From positions 1 through 37,289 of the forward strand of contig CAZYMI010000017.1 in assembly GCA_964648505.1 (NCBI GenBank): 37,289 nt of DNA, written 5' to 3'. Positions 24,273 through 32,766 of the stretch are shown piece by piece. Within the stretch, counting starts at the first letter, position 1. Every line of letters starts with the position of its first letter. The stretch comes from CAZYMI01 sp964648505 (GTDB taxonomy: Bacteria > Pseudomonadota > Alphaproteobacteria > Micavibrionales > Micavibrionaceae). The notes beneath the pieces were generated by a model. The model was not told the DNA's origin and did not search any database. It saw only the letters and a list, made by a program, of their open reading frames with translations. The position numbers and the translations under genes were made by a program.

Positions 24273-24983
24273 AACGTGATAGTAAAAATAGCCCCTATTT
24301 GTATCTTTTACACAAAACGCTGTTTTTCCAAGCACTTGGGCATGAACAGTTTCATCTGACCCATAAACGGGGATGGAGGACATCGTACCAGTATATTCAT
24401 TGTTGGTAGCAGCATGATTATCAGTTGGAGGGTCATTTGATACGCCATTATTTAATTTTTTATTGAGCGCCCTACACAGAGTTAAATTTATACGAGGGAT
24501 AAGTAGATAAATTTCAGAAGCATTTGTACCAACATTACCAAAACGATGAGTCCTAATGTTCATGCTACCCCACTCTGTTGTGTTAGAAGGTGTTGCCCGC
24601 GAACAAGTCCCACAATCAAGATAAGTTTGCGAAAAATTAAAGGGTGTTAACCCCAAAGTAGGCCCAAAAATACGACAGCTATCGTTCGTACAGGTTCCAT
24701 TTGCTGTATGAATATTTGTACCATCCATTTGCTTCCAAACACTATTTTCAAAATCTAAACCCCACGGTTTGTGGCCGTTCAAAAGGGCGCGCGCGACTTC
24801 TGTTTCAAGCGCATTTCCAAACTGAATAATTTCTGTAGCTGCTAAATCCGCATTTTGCGTCGATACATCAGACCCGTAATTACGACCCCCTATCGCAACT
24901 GCATAAGAAAGTGCAGCGAATAAAGAGATGCCGATCATAATGATCCATAAAGCATTGCCGCTTTGATATGATGGTTTGTTCAT
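24258..24983 (-). CDS. Pilin-like exported protein, GNAL type (241 aa)
   Basis: A short leader ends in Gly (residue 9), then NALWIIMIGISLFAALSYAV, one hydrophobic helix at residues about 10-31. The large extracytoplasmic part has several Cys that could form disulfides (C98/C103, C124/C127, C170, C224), a NALETEVARAL helix, and LCRALNKKLNNG (169-180), which matches FCKAINRKL of the gene at 6835-7500. The C-terminus is aromatic (YFYYHVLAVY). These shared blocks suggest paralogy within a lineage-specific pilin/pseudopilin-like family. It is convergent with cysS with a 15-nt overlap. A role at the surface or in secretion is inference. Confidence 0.75.
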   Translation of the reverse strand: MNKPSYQSGNALWIIMIGISLFAALSYAVAIGGRNYGSDVSTQNADLAATEIIQFGNALETEVARALLNGHKPWGLDFENSVWKQMDGTNIHTANGTCTNDSCRIFGPTLGLTPFNFSQTYLDCGTCSRATPSNTTEWGSMNIRTHRFGNVGTNASEIYLLIPRINLTLCRALNKKLNNGVSNDPPTDNHAATNNEYTGTMSSIPVYGSDETVHAQVLGKTAFCVKDTNRGYFYYHVLAVY

Positions 24984-25006
24984 GAAAACAATTATGCCAT
25001 GCCTGA

Positions 25007-25396
25007 TTAGACGCGGTAAGAGGAAAACTCGCGTGCCATATTCACCGGAATATGCACAGGAATTTCTGTAACCCCATGCGCTGCAAGCGTTAAAAATACA
25101 TCCCGGCCGACGCCGATTTCTATTGTTTCAAGCAATCCGATACCTAGTACCGGTTTTTCCAGCGCTTGGCCTGACTTGAGTTTTTCTTCAACTGCCAGTC
25201 GCCTTTCACGCAAATGATGGGGTAGTTCATAAATATCCTTCAAGCTGCCATCTGGCTTAATCCACTCAAAGCTGAAGAGCGATGATTTCCAACTTCTTAA
25301 AACCGTTGGCACGCGCACTGTGACGGTTTCAAACGCAGCCTGATCCCCCTCAAGCTCGGAATTATCAACGAACGAAACTGCTTTTTCACTTGCCAC
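25007..25396 (-). CDS. Hypothetical protein (129 aa)
   Basis: I do not recognise this protein. It is soluble, alpha/beta-like, acidic N-terminally, with a charged helix (LPHHLRERRLAVEEKLKSG) in the middle and IPVHIPVNMAREF near the end. The start is GTG at 25396 with GAGG about 8 nt upstream. It sits 23 bp downstream of the start of the pilin-like gene, on the same strand, and could be co-transcribed with it. It is divergent from the zinc-finger gene. Confidence 0.65.
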   Translation of the reverse strand: MASEKAVSFVDNSELEGDQAAFETVTVRVPTVLRSWKSSLFSFEWIKPDGSLKDIYELPHHLRERRLAVEEKLKSGQALEKPVLGIGLLETIEIGVGRDVFLTLAAHGVTEIPVHIPVNMAREFSSYRV

Positions 25397-25457
25397 TTGT
25401 CGCCTCTGTCATCTCATGCCAGTTTATAGTCAGTTTTGAAAAGAAAAGGTTAATATT

Positions 25458-25655
25458 ATGCCCCATCCCGCCCCAATAATTCCGCCTGAGCCGGAAACCA
25501 TCATTGTGGAAAATGACGCAAACCAGATTTCATGCGATGGTGGTGGCGGCACCTTGGGCCATCCGCTTGTTTATTACAGCTTTGATGGCAAAGATTGCGT
25601 GGATTGCGGCTATTGTGATAGGCGTTTTATAAAAAATAGAGCATTAAGCGCTTAA
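25458..25655 (+). CDS. CHCC-type zinc-finger protein (NDUFS6-like)
   Basis: This 65-aa protein has C26, H35, C50 and C53 in the order CDGGGGTLGHP...CGYC, the zf-CHCC pattern shared with mitochondrial complex I subunit NDUFS6. Alphaproteobacteria commonly encode such a protein as a free-standing gene. The N-terminus is Pro-rich. AAAGG lies about 10 nt before the ATG. Zinc binding and a role in complex I assembly are inferred from the family. Confidence 0.92.
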   Translation: MPHPAPIIPPEPETIIVENDANQISCDGGGGTLGHPLVYYSFDGKDCVDCGYCDRRFIKNRALSA

Positions 25656-25690
25656 ACTTTACTTTTTCGTACGGCTTGCTATATCATTTT

Positions 25691-25749
25691 GTACCGGTGC
25701 TGCTTGCGGGCCGGTTTGGTAAATATCAACTTGCTCAACAGAGGAGTTT
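25691..25749 (+). promoter_or_regulatory. Putative ROSE-like RNA thermometer in the hsp20 leader
   Basis: Just before the hsp20 ATG (25755), AACTTGCTC (25728-25736) can pair with GAGGAGTT (25741-25748) across an AACA loop. This sequesters the SD. The pairing leaves G25733 bulged within TTGCT opposite the SD, the defining feature of ROSE elements of alphaproteobacterial small heat-shock genes. A second hairpin (ACCGG 25693-25697 with CCGGT 25711-25715) lies upstream, as in multi-hairpin ROSE leaders. Likely effect: translation opens on heating. Confidence 0.6.
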
Positions 25750-25754
25750 TTAAA

Positions 25755-26261
25755 ATGACAACACGCGTATCCGTTTTTGATTCCCCCCTTTTTCTTGGTT
25801 TCGAACATTTTGAGCGAACCCTTGATCGTTTGAAAAAGTCAGGGGCCGAAGGCTATCCGCCTTATAATATTGAACAAATTGGTGATTATGGCTTGCGTAT
25901 CACACTTGCTGTTGCAGGCTTTACCATGCCTGATCTGGATGTGGAACTTGACCAAAACCAGCTGACCATTCGTGGCAAGCAAGCTGATGACGAAAGTCGC
26001 GCCTTCTTACATCGCGGCATAGCCGCACGCCAATTTCAACGTTCTTTTATTTTGGCTGACGGTATTGAAGTTTTAGGCGCCTCGCTGGATAACGGCCTAC
26101 TTCACATTGATATGAGGCGGATTGAGCCTGAATCAAAGGCACGCCGCATTGAAATCAGATCAAGTTCCGTACCAAGCACCAAAGGCATACCCCATAAACC
26201 CAACACGATCGATGTTGATATAAGATCAGGCCAATCAACTGCTGATATACAAAAACCTTAA
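25755..26261 (+). CDS. Small heat-shock protein Hsp20/IbpA
   Basis: This 168-aa chaperone binds unfolding proteins. The alpha-crystallin domain spans residues about 37-133: PPYNIEQIGDYGLRITLAVA, the ELDQNQLTIRGK strand and GASLDNGLLHIDM, a variant of the AxLxNGLL motif. The N-terminus has the IbpA-like SPLFLGFEHFERTLDRL. I chose the ATG at 25755 for its strong GAGGAG SD; an in-frame ATG-less extension upstream lies in the leader. The SD appears locked in a ROSE-like hairpin, so it is probably heat-induced post-transcriptionally. It is followed by DUF1150. Confidence 0.95.
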   Translation: MTTRVSVFDSPLFLGFEHFERTLDRLKKSGAEGYPPYNIEQIGDYGLRITLAVAGFTMPDLDVELDQNQLTIRGKQADDESRAFLHRGIAARQFQRSFILADGIEVLGASLDNGLLHIDMRRIEPESKARRIEIRSSSVPSTKGIPHKPNTIDVDIRSGQSTADIQKP

Positions 26262-26307
26262 TAAAACCTTTATTGTTTTTGTGCTATCATCTGATTTGGA
26301 GTTTTTC

Positions 26308-26541
26308 ATGAGGCCTATCAAAGAATCACCATTACACCTTACCCTGCGCCAACTGACGGCGCAGGATTTCCAAGCCTTAGGAGCAGATCATGTGGCCTAT
26401 ATCAGGCCCATTACTTTGTTCCAAAAGAAGGGCTTTGCACTGCATGCTGCAGATGGCACCCCTTTGTCTATATCAGACAGCGAAGAAGCCGCCGTTTTAG
26501 CGGCTCGCGCTGATGATCTGGAACCTGTGCGCACCCATTAA
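26308..26541 (+). CDS. DUF1150 family protein
   Basis: This 77-aa protein has LRQLTAQDFQALGADHVAYI and PITLFQKKGFALHAADGTPL, the pattern of DUF1150, a small family of unknown function often found right after hsp20 in alphaproteobacteria. I chose the ATG at 26308 with GGAG 7 nt upstream; a GTG at 26281 would add nine residues. It is 46 nt downstream of hsp20 and probably in the same transcript. Confidence 0.9.
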   Translation: MRPIKESPLHLTLRQLTAQDFQALGADHVAYIRPITLFQKKGFALHAADGTPLSISDSEEAAVLAARADDLEPVRTH

Positions 26542-26631
26542 CGCACCTTGCATTAAAATTGGCAAAAAAGCGCAAAATCCTGTAAAATAAAAAGTATAAA
26601 TTTATGGGATAAATAAAATAAAAGGTGTGCA

Positions 26632-27078
26632 ATGCTTGCGAGCCCTGTAATGGCAGCGCCCTATGATGATGATATTGATGATACCGAAGACGGTAAGCCC
26701 CCCTTCGTGCTTCCAAAAGGGGCAGATCCGCTTTTAGGTCCCGTTCTCCCCCCTTTATCAAAAACCATGATTGCAGATCTTTTTGTTTCAAACAAAGGGC
26801 CTGCAAGCATTGTGTATTCAAAAACCCTTCCCGATAATATTGCTTGGGTTGAATATGACGTGGATGTGGGGTCCGTTACCCTTATCACATGGTCAGGGTC
26901 ACAGATTCCATTTGGTCGAGCTGTGCCGCCGCAAATGGGGCTTAAACTACGAAAGCTGAAATGGATCAGGCTTGCACGCATTCCTGACGGTGGCATTCCC
27001 GATATGATTGCAGAAGTGCCGCTTGTTGTGCGCCACATCTATAAAAAGACTAAACCGAAAACTGTTACAAAAGGATAA
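26632..27078 (+). CDS. Hypothetical protein (148 aa)
   Basis: I do not recognise this protein. The N-terminus MLASPVMAAP looks like the end of a signal peptide with its first part missing, but an in-frame stop lies five codons upstream, so no longer version exists here. The body is beta-rich (ADLFVSNKG, VEYDVDVGSVTLITWSG) with a Lys-rich C-terminus. AAAAGG lies about 6 nt before the ATG. It is 7 nt upstream of the 464-aa gene, which implies an operon. Confidence 0.65.
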   Translation: MLASPVMAAPYDDDIDDTEDGKPPFVLPKGADPLLGPVLPPLSKTMIADLFVSNKGPASIVYSKTLPDNIAWVEYDVDVGSVTLITWSGSQIPFGRAVPPQMGLKLRKLKWIRLARIPDGGIPDMIAEVPLVVRHIYKKTKPKTVTKG

Positions 27079-27085
27079 TCAGGCT

Positions 27086-28480
27086 ATGGGCACGCAAAAT
27101 CCAATGGACTTTTTAAACAGCATCGCACAATTCACAGGCGGCGGTGAAAACGGCGCAGGCATGCTTGGATTAATGCAGTTAACTGGCAGCGTTGAAGATC
27201 TGGACCGGGCCGCTTTTGGCGCCATGCCCCAAGATATGCAACAACTGATTTCCGATCATTTCAGTGGAAAACCATCAAAATTTTCTAATTTTATTGGTGG
27301 CCTTGGGCTTAATGGGATGCAGGTTATATCGAACGAACCAGGCGCCACAAAGCTTCGTGAAGCAATGCTGGCAAGCGGTACGCTCGCTGAAAATGAATGG
27401 GGCCAAACTGTTTTACTAAGGCGCGACACAATTGTATCAGGCATGATGAGCCTTCAAGATCAGCCTGAAAAACTTGCGATGATCCAGCGCAGCATCGCCT
27501 CCCAAGGTGGTAGGGGCATTGCTGCCCTGACGGCGGCGATGAAAGGCACGCACACAGATCAGGATTCTTTGTGGGATGCCATGGAAAATGATCCGGCCAA
27601 TGCAGGAAAGATTCTGCTTGAAAGAATACCAGCAAATCAGCTTGATCCTGAAGTGGCTGCGCTTTCTGTGACACAAACCGCTTCTGTATCCCCTGCGCAA
27701 CTTCAAGCCACAACTGACAGGCTTGATGCGTTGCGTGAGTCCTTACCCTTATTCGGCAAAGAACGCGCAGCGCTTGCTGATCTCCATGAAGGCAGACTAA
27801 ATTTCTGGGGAAGCGGAAGCGAACTTGCTATGACTTTATCTGTTCTGCCTGCTTCTGCCCAAGAGCAGCTGATTGATCGCTGGAAAAACAACCCAAGCGA
27901 AATTATTGCCCTTCAAGACCGGCTAAAAGAAAACCCTGATTATTTATCTATTCAAATGGCGCAACTTCAAAGTAACCCTGAAAATGCAGCTGAAATTTTA
28001 TCACAAAGCCCGGAAGACGCACAGCGTAACGCTATGATCAGGGCTGCGGTGGGATCAAGCGACCCTGCACAAATAGCACAATCTTTTCTGTCTCGCTTAC
28101 CCCCTGAAATACGCGGGATTGGAAATTTGGTTCTTGGCTATGGTGAATATGGCCTTGCCAATGTACCCCGCATGGCACAAATGGGCGGGGCCTTCGCTGA
28201 AGAATTGGCAAGCGGTGGCAGCCTTACATCTGCAGGGGCAGCAGCGCGCATTGCTTCCCTTACTTCCAACCAGAAGCCTTTTTTCACAAAGGCCGATGAA
28301 GAAGCAGGTATTGTCGTCTATAATGCTGATGGCAGTATTAAAGAGCTTAATATTGATATCAAGCGCGATAACGCACCTGCCCCTCAACCATCTGCAGACG
28401 TTCGAACGGCAGATATATCGGCAGGCAACTTTCTCAATGCTAATATGGCGCCAACAATTGCGCCATCGCGACAAAACTGA
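27086..28480 (+). CDS. Hypothetical protein, helical with internal repeats (464 aa)
   Basis: I do not recognise this protein. It is soluble and alpha-helical, rich in Ala, Gln and Leu, with no signal or TM segment. Two segments resemble each other: MENDPANAGKILLERIPANQ (residues about 162-181) and LQSNPENAAEILSQSPEDAQ (residues about 296-315), suggesting an internal repeat. The C-terminus is disordered-looking and Pro- and Ala-rich. I chose the ATG at 27086, which follows AAGGA by 10 nt; an in-frame upstream start would overlap the previous gene. It follows the 148-aa gene closely. Structural or protein-interaction function is a guess. Confidence 0.7.
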   Translation: MGTQNPMDFLNSIAQFTGGGENGAGMLGLMQLTGSVEDLDRAAFGAMPQDMQQLISDHFSGKPSKFSNFIGGLGLNGMQVISNEPGATKLREAMLASGTLAENEWGQTVLLRRDTIVSGMMSLQDQPEKLAMIQRSIASQGGRGIAALTAAMKGTHTDQDSLWDAMENDPANAGKILLERIPANQLDPEVAALSVTQTASVSPAQLQATTDRLDALRESLPLFGKERAALADLHEGRLNFWGSGSELAMTLSVLPASAQEQLIDRWKNNPSEIIALQDRLKENPDYLSIQMAQLQSNPENAAEILSQSPEDAQRNAMIRAAVGSSDPAQIAQSFLSRLPPEIRGIGNLVLGYGEYGLANVPRMAQMGGAFAEELASGGSLTSAGAAARIASLTSNQKPFFTKADEEAGIVVYNADGSIKELNIDIKRDNAPAPQPSADVRTADISAGNFLNANMAPTIAPSRQN

Positions 28481-28517
28481 TCTGGTCACATAAACGCAGG
28501 CCTGATAAAAGTGTCTG

Positions 28518-29897
28518 ATGAATTATACTTCGACACGCGATCCTTCTGTTTGTTTAGAACCTGCAGATATATTACTTTCCGGTACAAGTCCGGATGGGGG
28601 CTTGTACATCCCCGTTTCGATTCCTGTGTTATCCCCCGCAGATCTAAGAAATATTGCGCAGCTTCCTTACGCCGAGGCGGCATTCAACATTATGGCCCCC
28701 TTTTTTCAAGGTTTAATGCCTGAAGAAGAACTTAGAAATCTTATATTAAAAACCTACACAGAAAATAATTTCAGCCATCCCGATATAACGCCACTTACAT
28801 TTATCAGTGATAATCATTACTTATTGGAATTATTCCATGGCCCCACCTGCGCCTTCAAGGATATCGCCTTACAATTTCTGGGACAGCTTTATACTTGGCA
28901 GGTTAAAAAAACTGGCATAAAACCGACAATTATAGGTGCGACATCAGGCGATACTGGATCCGCCGCCATGATGGGATGCAAAGATTCTGGTGCAAGAATT
29001 TTTATTCTATACCCTCATGGCCGCACATCGGATATACAACGCAAGCAAATGACAACCCTTGATAACCCTTCTCTTCATGCCTTGGCTATTGACGGCACTT
29101 TTGATGATTGTCAGAAAATTGTTAAAGATCTTTTTGCAGATATTGAATTTTGCCGCTCTCAATCTTTAAGCGCTGTCAATTCAATCAACTGGTTTAGAAT
29201 TCTGGCACAGGTTGTTTATTATATTATTACATCTCTCAAGCTTTCTTCAGCGAACGCCCTTGTAAATTTTTCTGTACCCACAGGTAATTTTGGCAACGTA
29301 CTGGCGGGTTATATCGCTAAAAAAATTGGTGCACCCATTGGAAATCTGATTATTGCATCCAATAGCAATGATATTATCACGCGGTTTTTTGAAACTGGCA
29401 TCATGCAAACTAAACCTGTGTGTTCTACTTTATCCCCCAGTATGGATATTCAGGTATCAAGCAACTTTGAAAGATATTTATACTGGTTATCCGGATCAAG
29501 CCTATTTGTAAAAGATAAAATGGCTGCATTTAAACATGCAAGCCCGTTTGAAATTTCAAGTAATCTTTTAGAAAAAGCACAAAAAGATTTTCTGTTCTTC
29601 CGTTGTTCAGACGCACAAACACTTTCTACAATGGCCGATATGTTTAAAGCATCAAATACACTGATTGACCCTCATACTGCTGTTGGAATTTTTGCAGCGC
29701 GTTCTGCTAACTTAAATGGGCCTGTTGTCTCACTTGCATGTGCACACCCTGCAAAATTTCCAGATGCTGTCATGAAGGCTACACATCAGGTACCTCCCCA
29801 GCCTAAAACTTTGCATGCTGTAACCGATAAGCTTGAAAAAATAATTCGCCTACCCGCTGACACAAACACTATTCGTACCTATATATTAAACAACTAA
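28518..29897 (+). CDS. thrC: Threonine synthase
   Basis: This 459-aa PLP enzyme converts O-phosphohomoserine to threonine. The PLP lysine is K114 in HGPTCAFKDIALQF. SGDTGSAA (143-150) binds phosphate, and SVPTGNFGN is typical of the long, fungal/proteobacterial-type ThrC. Length is normal. The SD is weak. It is 9 nt upstream of the M16 peptidase gene, the thrC-M16 order seen in many alphaproteobacteria. Confidence 0.97.
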   Translation: MNYTSTRDPSVCLEPADILLSGTSPDGGLYIPVSIPVLSPADLRNIAQLPYAEAAFNIMAPFFQGLMPEEELRNLILKTYTENNFSHPDITPLTFISDNHYLLELFHGPTCAFKDIALQFLGQLYTWQVKKTGIKPTIIGATSGDTGSAAMMGCKDSGARIFILYPHGRTSDIQRKQMTTLDNPSLHALAIDGTFDDCQKIVKDLFADIEFCRSQSLSAVNSINWFRILAQVVYYIITSLKLSSANALVNFSVPTGNFGNVLAGYIAKKIGAPIGNLIIASNSNDIITRFFETGIMQTKPVCSTLSPSMDIQVSSNFERYLYWLSGSSLFVKDKMAAFKHASPFEISSNLLEKAQKDFLFFRCSDAQTLSTMADMFKASNTLIDPHTAVGIFAARSANLNGPVVSLACAHPAKFPDAVMKATHQVPPQPKTLHAVTDKLEKIIRLPADTNTIRTYILNN

Positions 29898-29906
29898 GGA
29901 TCTTTA

Positions 29907-31166
29907 ATGACTCAAACTGTAACGACCTTAAGCAACGGCCTGCGCGTTGTCACTGATAGCGTTGAGACCGTGCATTCAGTTGCAATCGGTATCTGGGCCG
30001 ATGTGGGTACACGTCATGAAAAACCAGAACGTAACGGTGTAGCGCATCTGGTTGAACATATGGTGTTTAAAGGCACAAAAAATCGATCTGTCACTGAAAT
30101 TGCTGAAGCGATTGAGAATAAAGGCGGGCATATTAATGCCTATACAGGGCGTGAGATTACCGCTTTTCACATCCACCTCCTCAAGGAAGATGTGAACCTC
30201 GCCTTCGATATTCTCTCTGACATGCTGCTTAACCCGCTTTTCCAGGATGCTGACCTGGCGCGAGAACGCGAGGTAATTATTCAGGAAATTGGCATGTATA
30301 ACGATACGCCGGACGATCTTATTTTTGAAGAATTTCAGAAAACTGCCTACCCCAACCAAATGCTTGGCGCTTCTATTTTAGGCACACCAGAAATTATACG
30401 CGCCGTACCTGCATCGGCCTTATTCGATCATGTGAATGATTTTTATACCCCAAGCAACTTGGTTGTATCTGTTGCAGGGCCTGTTAACCATGATGAAATT
30501 GTTGCGCTGTGCGATAAAGCTTTTGGACACAAACCGAAGGGTACAAAACCCGCTTACGATCAGGCGAACTACAAAGGCGGAGAAATTCGAAGCGCTAAAG
30601 ATCTTGAGCAAGCGCATATTGTACTGGGCTTTCGAGGTATTAACCGTCTTGATCCTGATTACCATGCAGCTCTTGTGCTTTCTACCATTATGGGCGGTGG
30701 CATGTCATCACGCTTATTCCAAGAAGTGCGGGAAAAACGTGGGCTTGTCTATTCGGTCTATAGTTTTCACCAAGCCTATAAAGATGACGGCATGTTCGCC
30801 ATTTATGCCGGCACAGGGCCAGACAAACTGGGTGAACTAATGCCTGTGCTATGTGATGAGGTTCAAAAAGTAACGCGCACCATTCATCAAGCAGAACTGG
30901 ACCGTGCCAAAGCGCAAATCAAAGCATCCATTTTGATGGGCCGTGAACAAATGATGAGCCGCGCTGACCAGCAAGCACGACAGCTGATCACATTTGACCG
31001 CACCATACAAATTTCAGAAACTATTGAAAAAATTGAAGAACTGACAACAGATAATATTAAAAATGTAGCAAAACATATTTTTACAAGCGTGCCAACACTC
31101 GCCTCACTCGGCCCGGTGCAGAATCTCGCTTCTTTTGAAGATATAAGATCTAAAGTTACGATCTAA
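29907..31166 (+). CDS. M16 family zinc peptidase (mitochondrial processing peptidase-like)
   Basis: This 419-aa protein has the inverted zinc motif HLVEH (H47, E50, H51) and third ligand E127 in REVIIQEIGM. GGHINAYTGREITAF and, in the C-terminal half, the active-site Arg/Tyr-type segment GGGMSSRLFQEVREKRGLVY are also typical. It is the single-chain bacterial homologue of the MPP beta subunit and probably cleaves short peptides or leader sequences. AAGGA lies about 8 nt before the ATG. It is in an operon with thrC, and its end overlaps the convergent mlaF by 4 nt. Confidence 0.95.
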   Translation: MTQTVTTLSNGLRVVTDSVETVHSVAIGIWADVGTRHEKPERNGVAHLVEHMVFKGTKNRSVTEIAEAIENKGGHINAYTGREITAFHIHLLKEDVNLAFDILSDMLLNPLFQDADLAREREVIIQEIGMYNDTPDDLIFEEFQKTAYPNQMLGASILGTPEIIRAVPASALFDHVNDFYTPSNLVVSVAGPVNHDEIVALCDKAFGHKPKGTKPAYDQANYKGGEIRSAKDLEQAHIVLGFRGINRLDPDYHAALVLSTIMGGGMSSRLFQEVREKRGLVYSVYSFHQAYKDDGMFAIYAGTGPDKLGELMPVLCDEVQKVTRTIHQAELDRAKAQIKASILMGREQMMSRADQQARQLITFDRTIQISETIEKIEELTTDNIKNVAKHIFTSVPTLASLGPVQNLASFEDIRSKVTI

Positions 31167-31942
31167 ACAGCCACGCCCAATTTAATCGGCCCTTCAGCGC
31201 GCCCATGGATAAATTGATCAACTGATGGATTACCCGAATGGTCAAGATCCTCGCGACGGCCATGCCAGATAATCTGACCTTCGTTAATCATCGCTACCTC
31301 GTCAGCAATTTTGCGCACAGATGCCATGTCGTGGGTGATTGAAAGGGCGGTTGCGCCCAGATTCCTAACGCATTCCACAATTAAATCATTAATCACATCC
31401 GCCATAATAGGATCGAGACCAGTTGTCGGTTCATCAAAAAATATAATTTCAGGATTTGCGGCAATGGCGCGCGCCAGACCCACACGCTTTTGCATGCCGC
31501 CTGAAAGTTCGGCGGGAAATAAATCGCCAGTAGCGGCAGATAGGCCCACAGCTTTTAATTTTTCAACAGCAATATCATGCGCATCCTTGCGGGACATACC
31601 GCGCCCATGCATCAACCCGAATGCTACATTTTCCCATACTTTAAGCGAATCAAATAAAGCTGCACCTTGAAACAACATGCCAAATTTACCCATCAACGCG
31701 TCACGTTCATGGTTTGTAAGGCCTGTTGTCTCGCGACCATCAATTGTAATAGATCCTGAATCCGGCTTAATGAGGCCAAGGATTGTTTTGATTGTCACAG
31801 ACTTACCCGTGCCTGATCCACCAATAATGACAAGGGATTTTCCTTCAGGTACGGTCAGATTGACACCATTTAGAACTGTTTTGGCACCAAATGATTTTTT
31901 GACACCCTTCATCCGAATTTTGATACGCGACGCTTCATTCAT
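31163..31942 (-). CDS. mlaF: MlaF-type ABC transporter ATP-binding protein
   Basis: This 259-aa cytoplasmic ATPase of an MCE/Mla-type lipid transporter has Walker A GGSGTGKS (41-48), signature ELSGGMQKR (around 145-153), Walker B IIFFDEP (166-172) and H204. The GGM variant of the signature and long coupling region (GMLFQGAALFDSL) are typical for MlaF. It overlaps mlaE by 4 nt (ATGA). Such systems maintain outer-membrane lipid asymmetry. No MCE (mlaD) gene follows. Confidence 0.94.
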   Translation of the reverse strand: MNEASRIKIRMKGVKKSFGAKTVLNGVNLTVPEGKSLVIIGGSGTGKSVTIKTILGLIKPDSGSITIDGRETTGLTNHERDALMGKFGMLFQGAALFDSLKVWENVAFGLMHGRGMSRKDAHDIAVEKLKAVGLSAATGDLFPAELSGGMQKRVGLARAIAANPEIIFFDEPTTGLDPIMADVINDLIVECVRNLGATALSITHDMASVRKIADEVAMINEGQIIWHGRREDLDHSGNPSVDQFIHGRAEGPIKLGVAV

Positions 31943-32766
31943 GAAAAGAAGACCTGCGTCATGAAGTAATTAAATATCAAAATCAAAATTGAGGCAGATA
32001 CCACAGCATTTGTTGTGGCTGCTCCCACACCTTGTGCGCCACGATCAGAATGAAAACCATGATAACATCCCATTAATGACACCAGAAAACCAAAGACCGC
32101 TGCTTTGGCCAAACCTGACACGACATCGATCACCTCAACCACATCCCATGTCTGAGCCAGATAGGATGCAGAATTAAAACCTAAAAGTTTTATCGATACA
32201 AAATAACCCCCAAATACGCCAATCAAGTCTGCAATCAAAACAAGAATGGGGAGCGATATTGTGCCCGCAACCAAACGCGGAACAATAAGATATTTATAGG
32301 GGTTTACAGAGAGTGTTGTCATAGCGTCGATCTGTTCTGTGACACGCATGGTGCCAATTTCTGCTGCAATCGATGCCCCAACGCGGCCTGCTACCATTAA
32401 TCCCGCAAGAACGGGCGCAAGTTCCCGCGTGACAGATAAAACGACCACAGAAGCAATAGCACTTTCTGCGTTAAAGCGGGCAAACCCAGTATAGCTTTGC
32501 AAAGCAAGCACCATACCTGTGAACAAAGCTGTCATTCCCACCACCGGCAAAGAATAATAGCCGATCGTTAAAAACTGACGCATAAACATACGCCAAAAAT
32601 AAGGGGGTAAAAAAAGATGTTTAATTGATTCCAAAGCAAACAGAGTGAGTTTGCCAACGGCTGAAAATAGACCCGCCAAACTTGTGCCTATCGCTTCGCA
32701 AAAGCCAAGTACGGCATTCAATAAAGTAACTGATTTTAAGACAAGACTTGAATGCGACATGAACAT
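31939..32766 (-). CDS. mlaE: MlaE-type ABC transporter permease
   Basis: This inner-membrane permease of about 275 aa has five to six helices and the family core FTGMVLALQSYTGF, LAPVLAGLMVAGRVGASIAAEIGTM and LVAGTISLPILVLIADLIG. I chose the ATG at 32766, which overlaps the GGDEF stop (TGATG); another ATG at 32760 is possible. It forms an operon with the upstream GGDEF gene and downstream mlaF. Confidence 0.94.
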   Translation of the reverse strand: MFMSHSSLVLKSVTLLNAVLGFCEAIGTSLAGLFSAVGKLTLFALESIKHLFLPPYFWRMFMRQFLTIGYYSLPVVGMTALFTGMVLALQSYTGFARFNAESAIASVVVLSVTRELAPVLAGLMVAGRVGASIAAEIGTMRVTEQIDAMTTLSVNPYKYLIVPRLVAGTISLPILVLIADLIGVFGGYFVSIKLLGFNSASYLAQTWDVVEVIDVVSGLAKAAVFGFLVSLMGCYHGFHSDRGAQGVGAATTNAVVSASILILIFNYFMTQVFFS

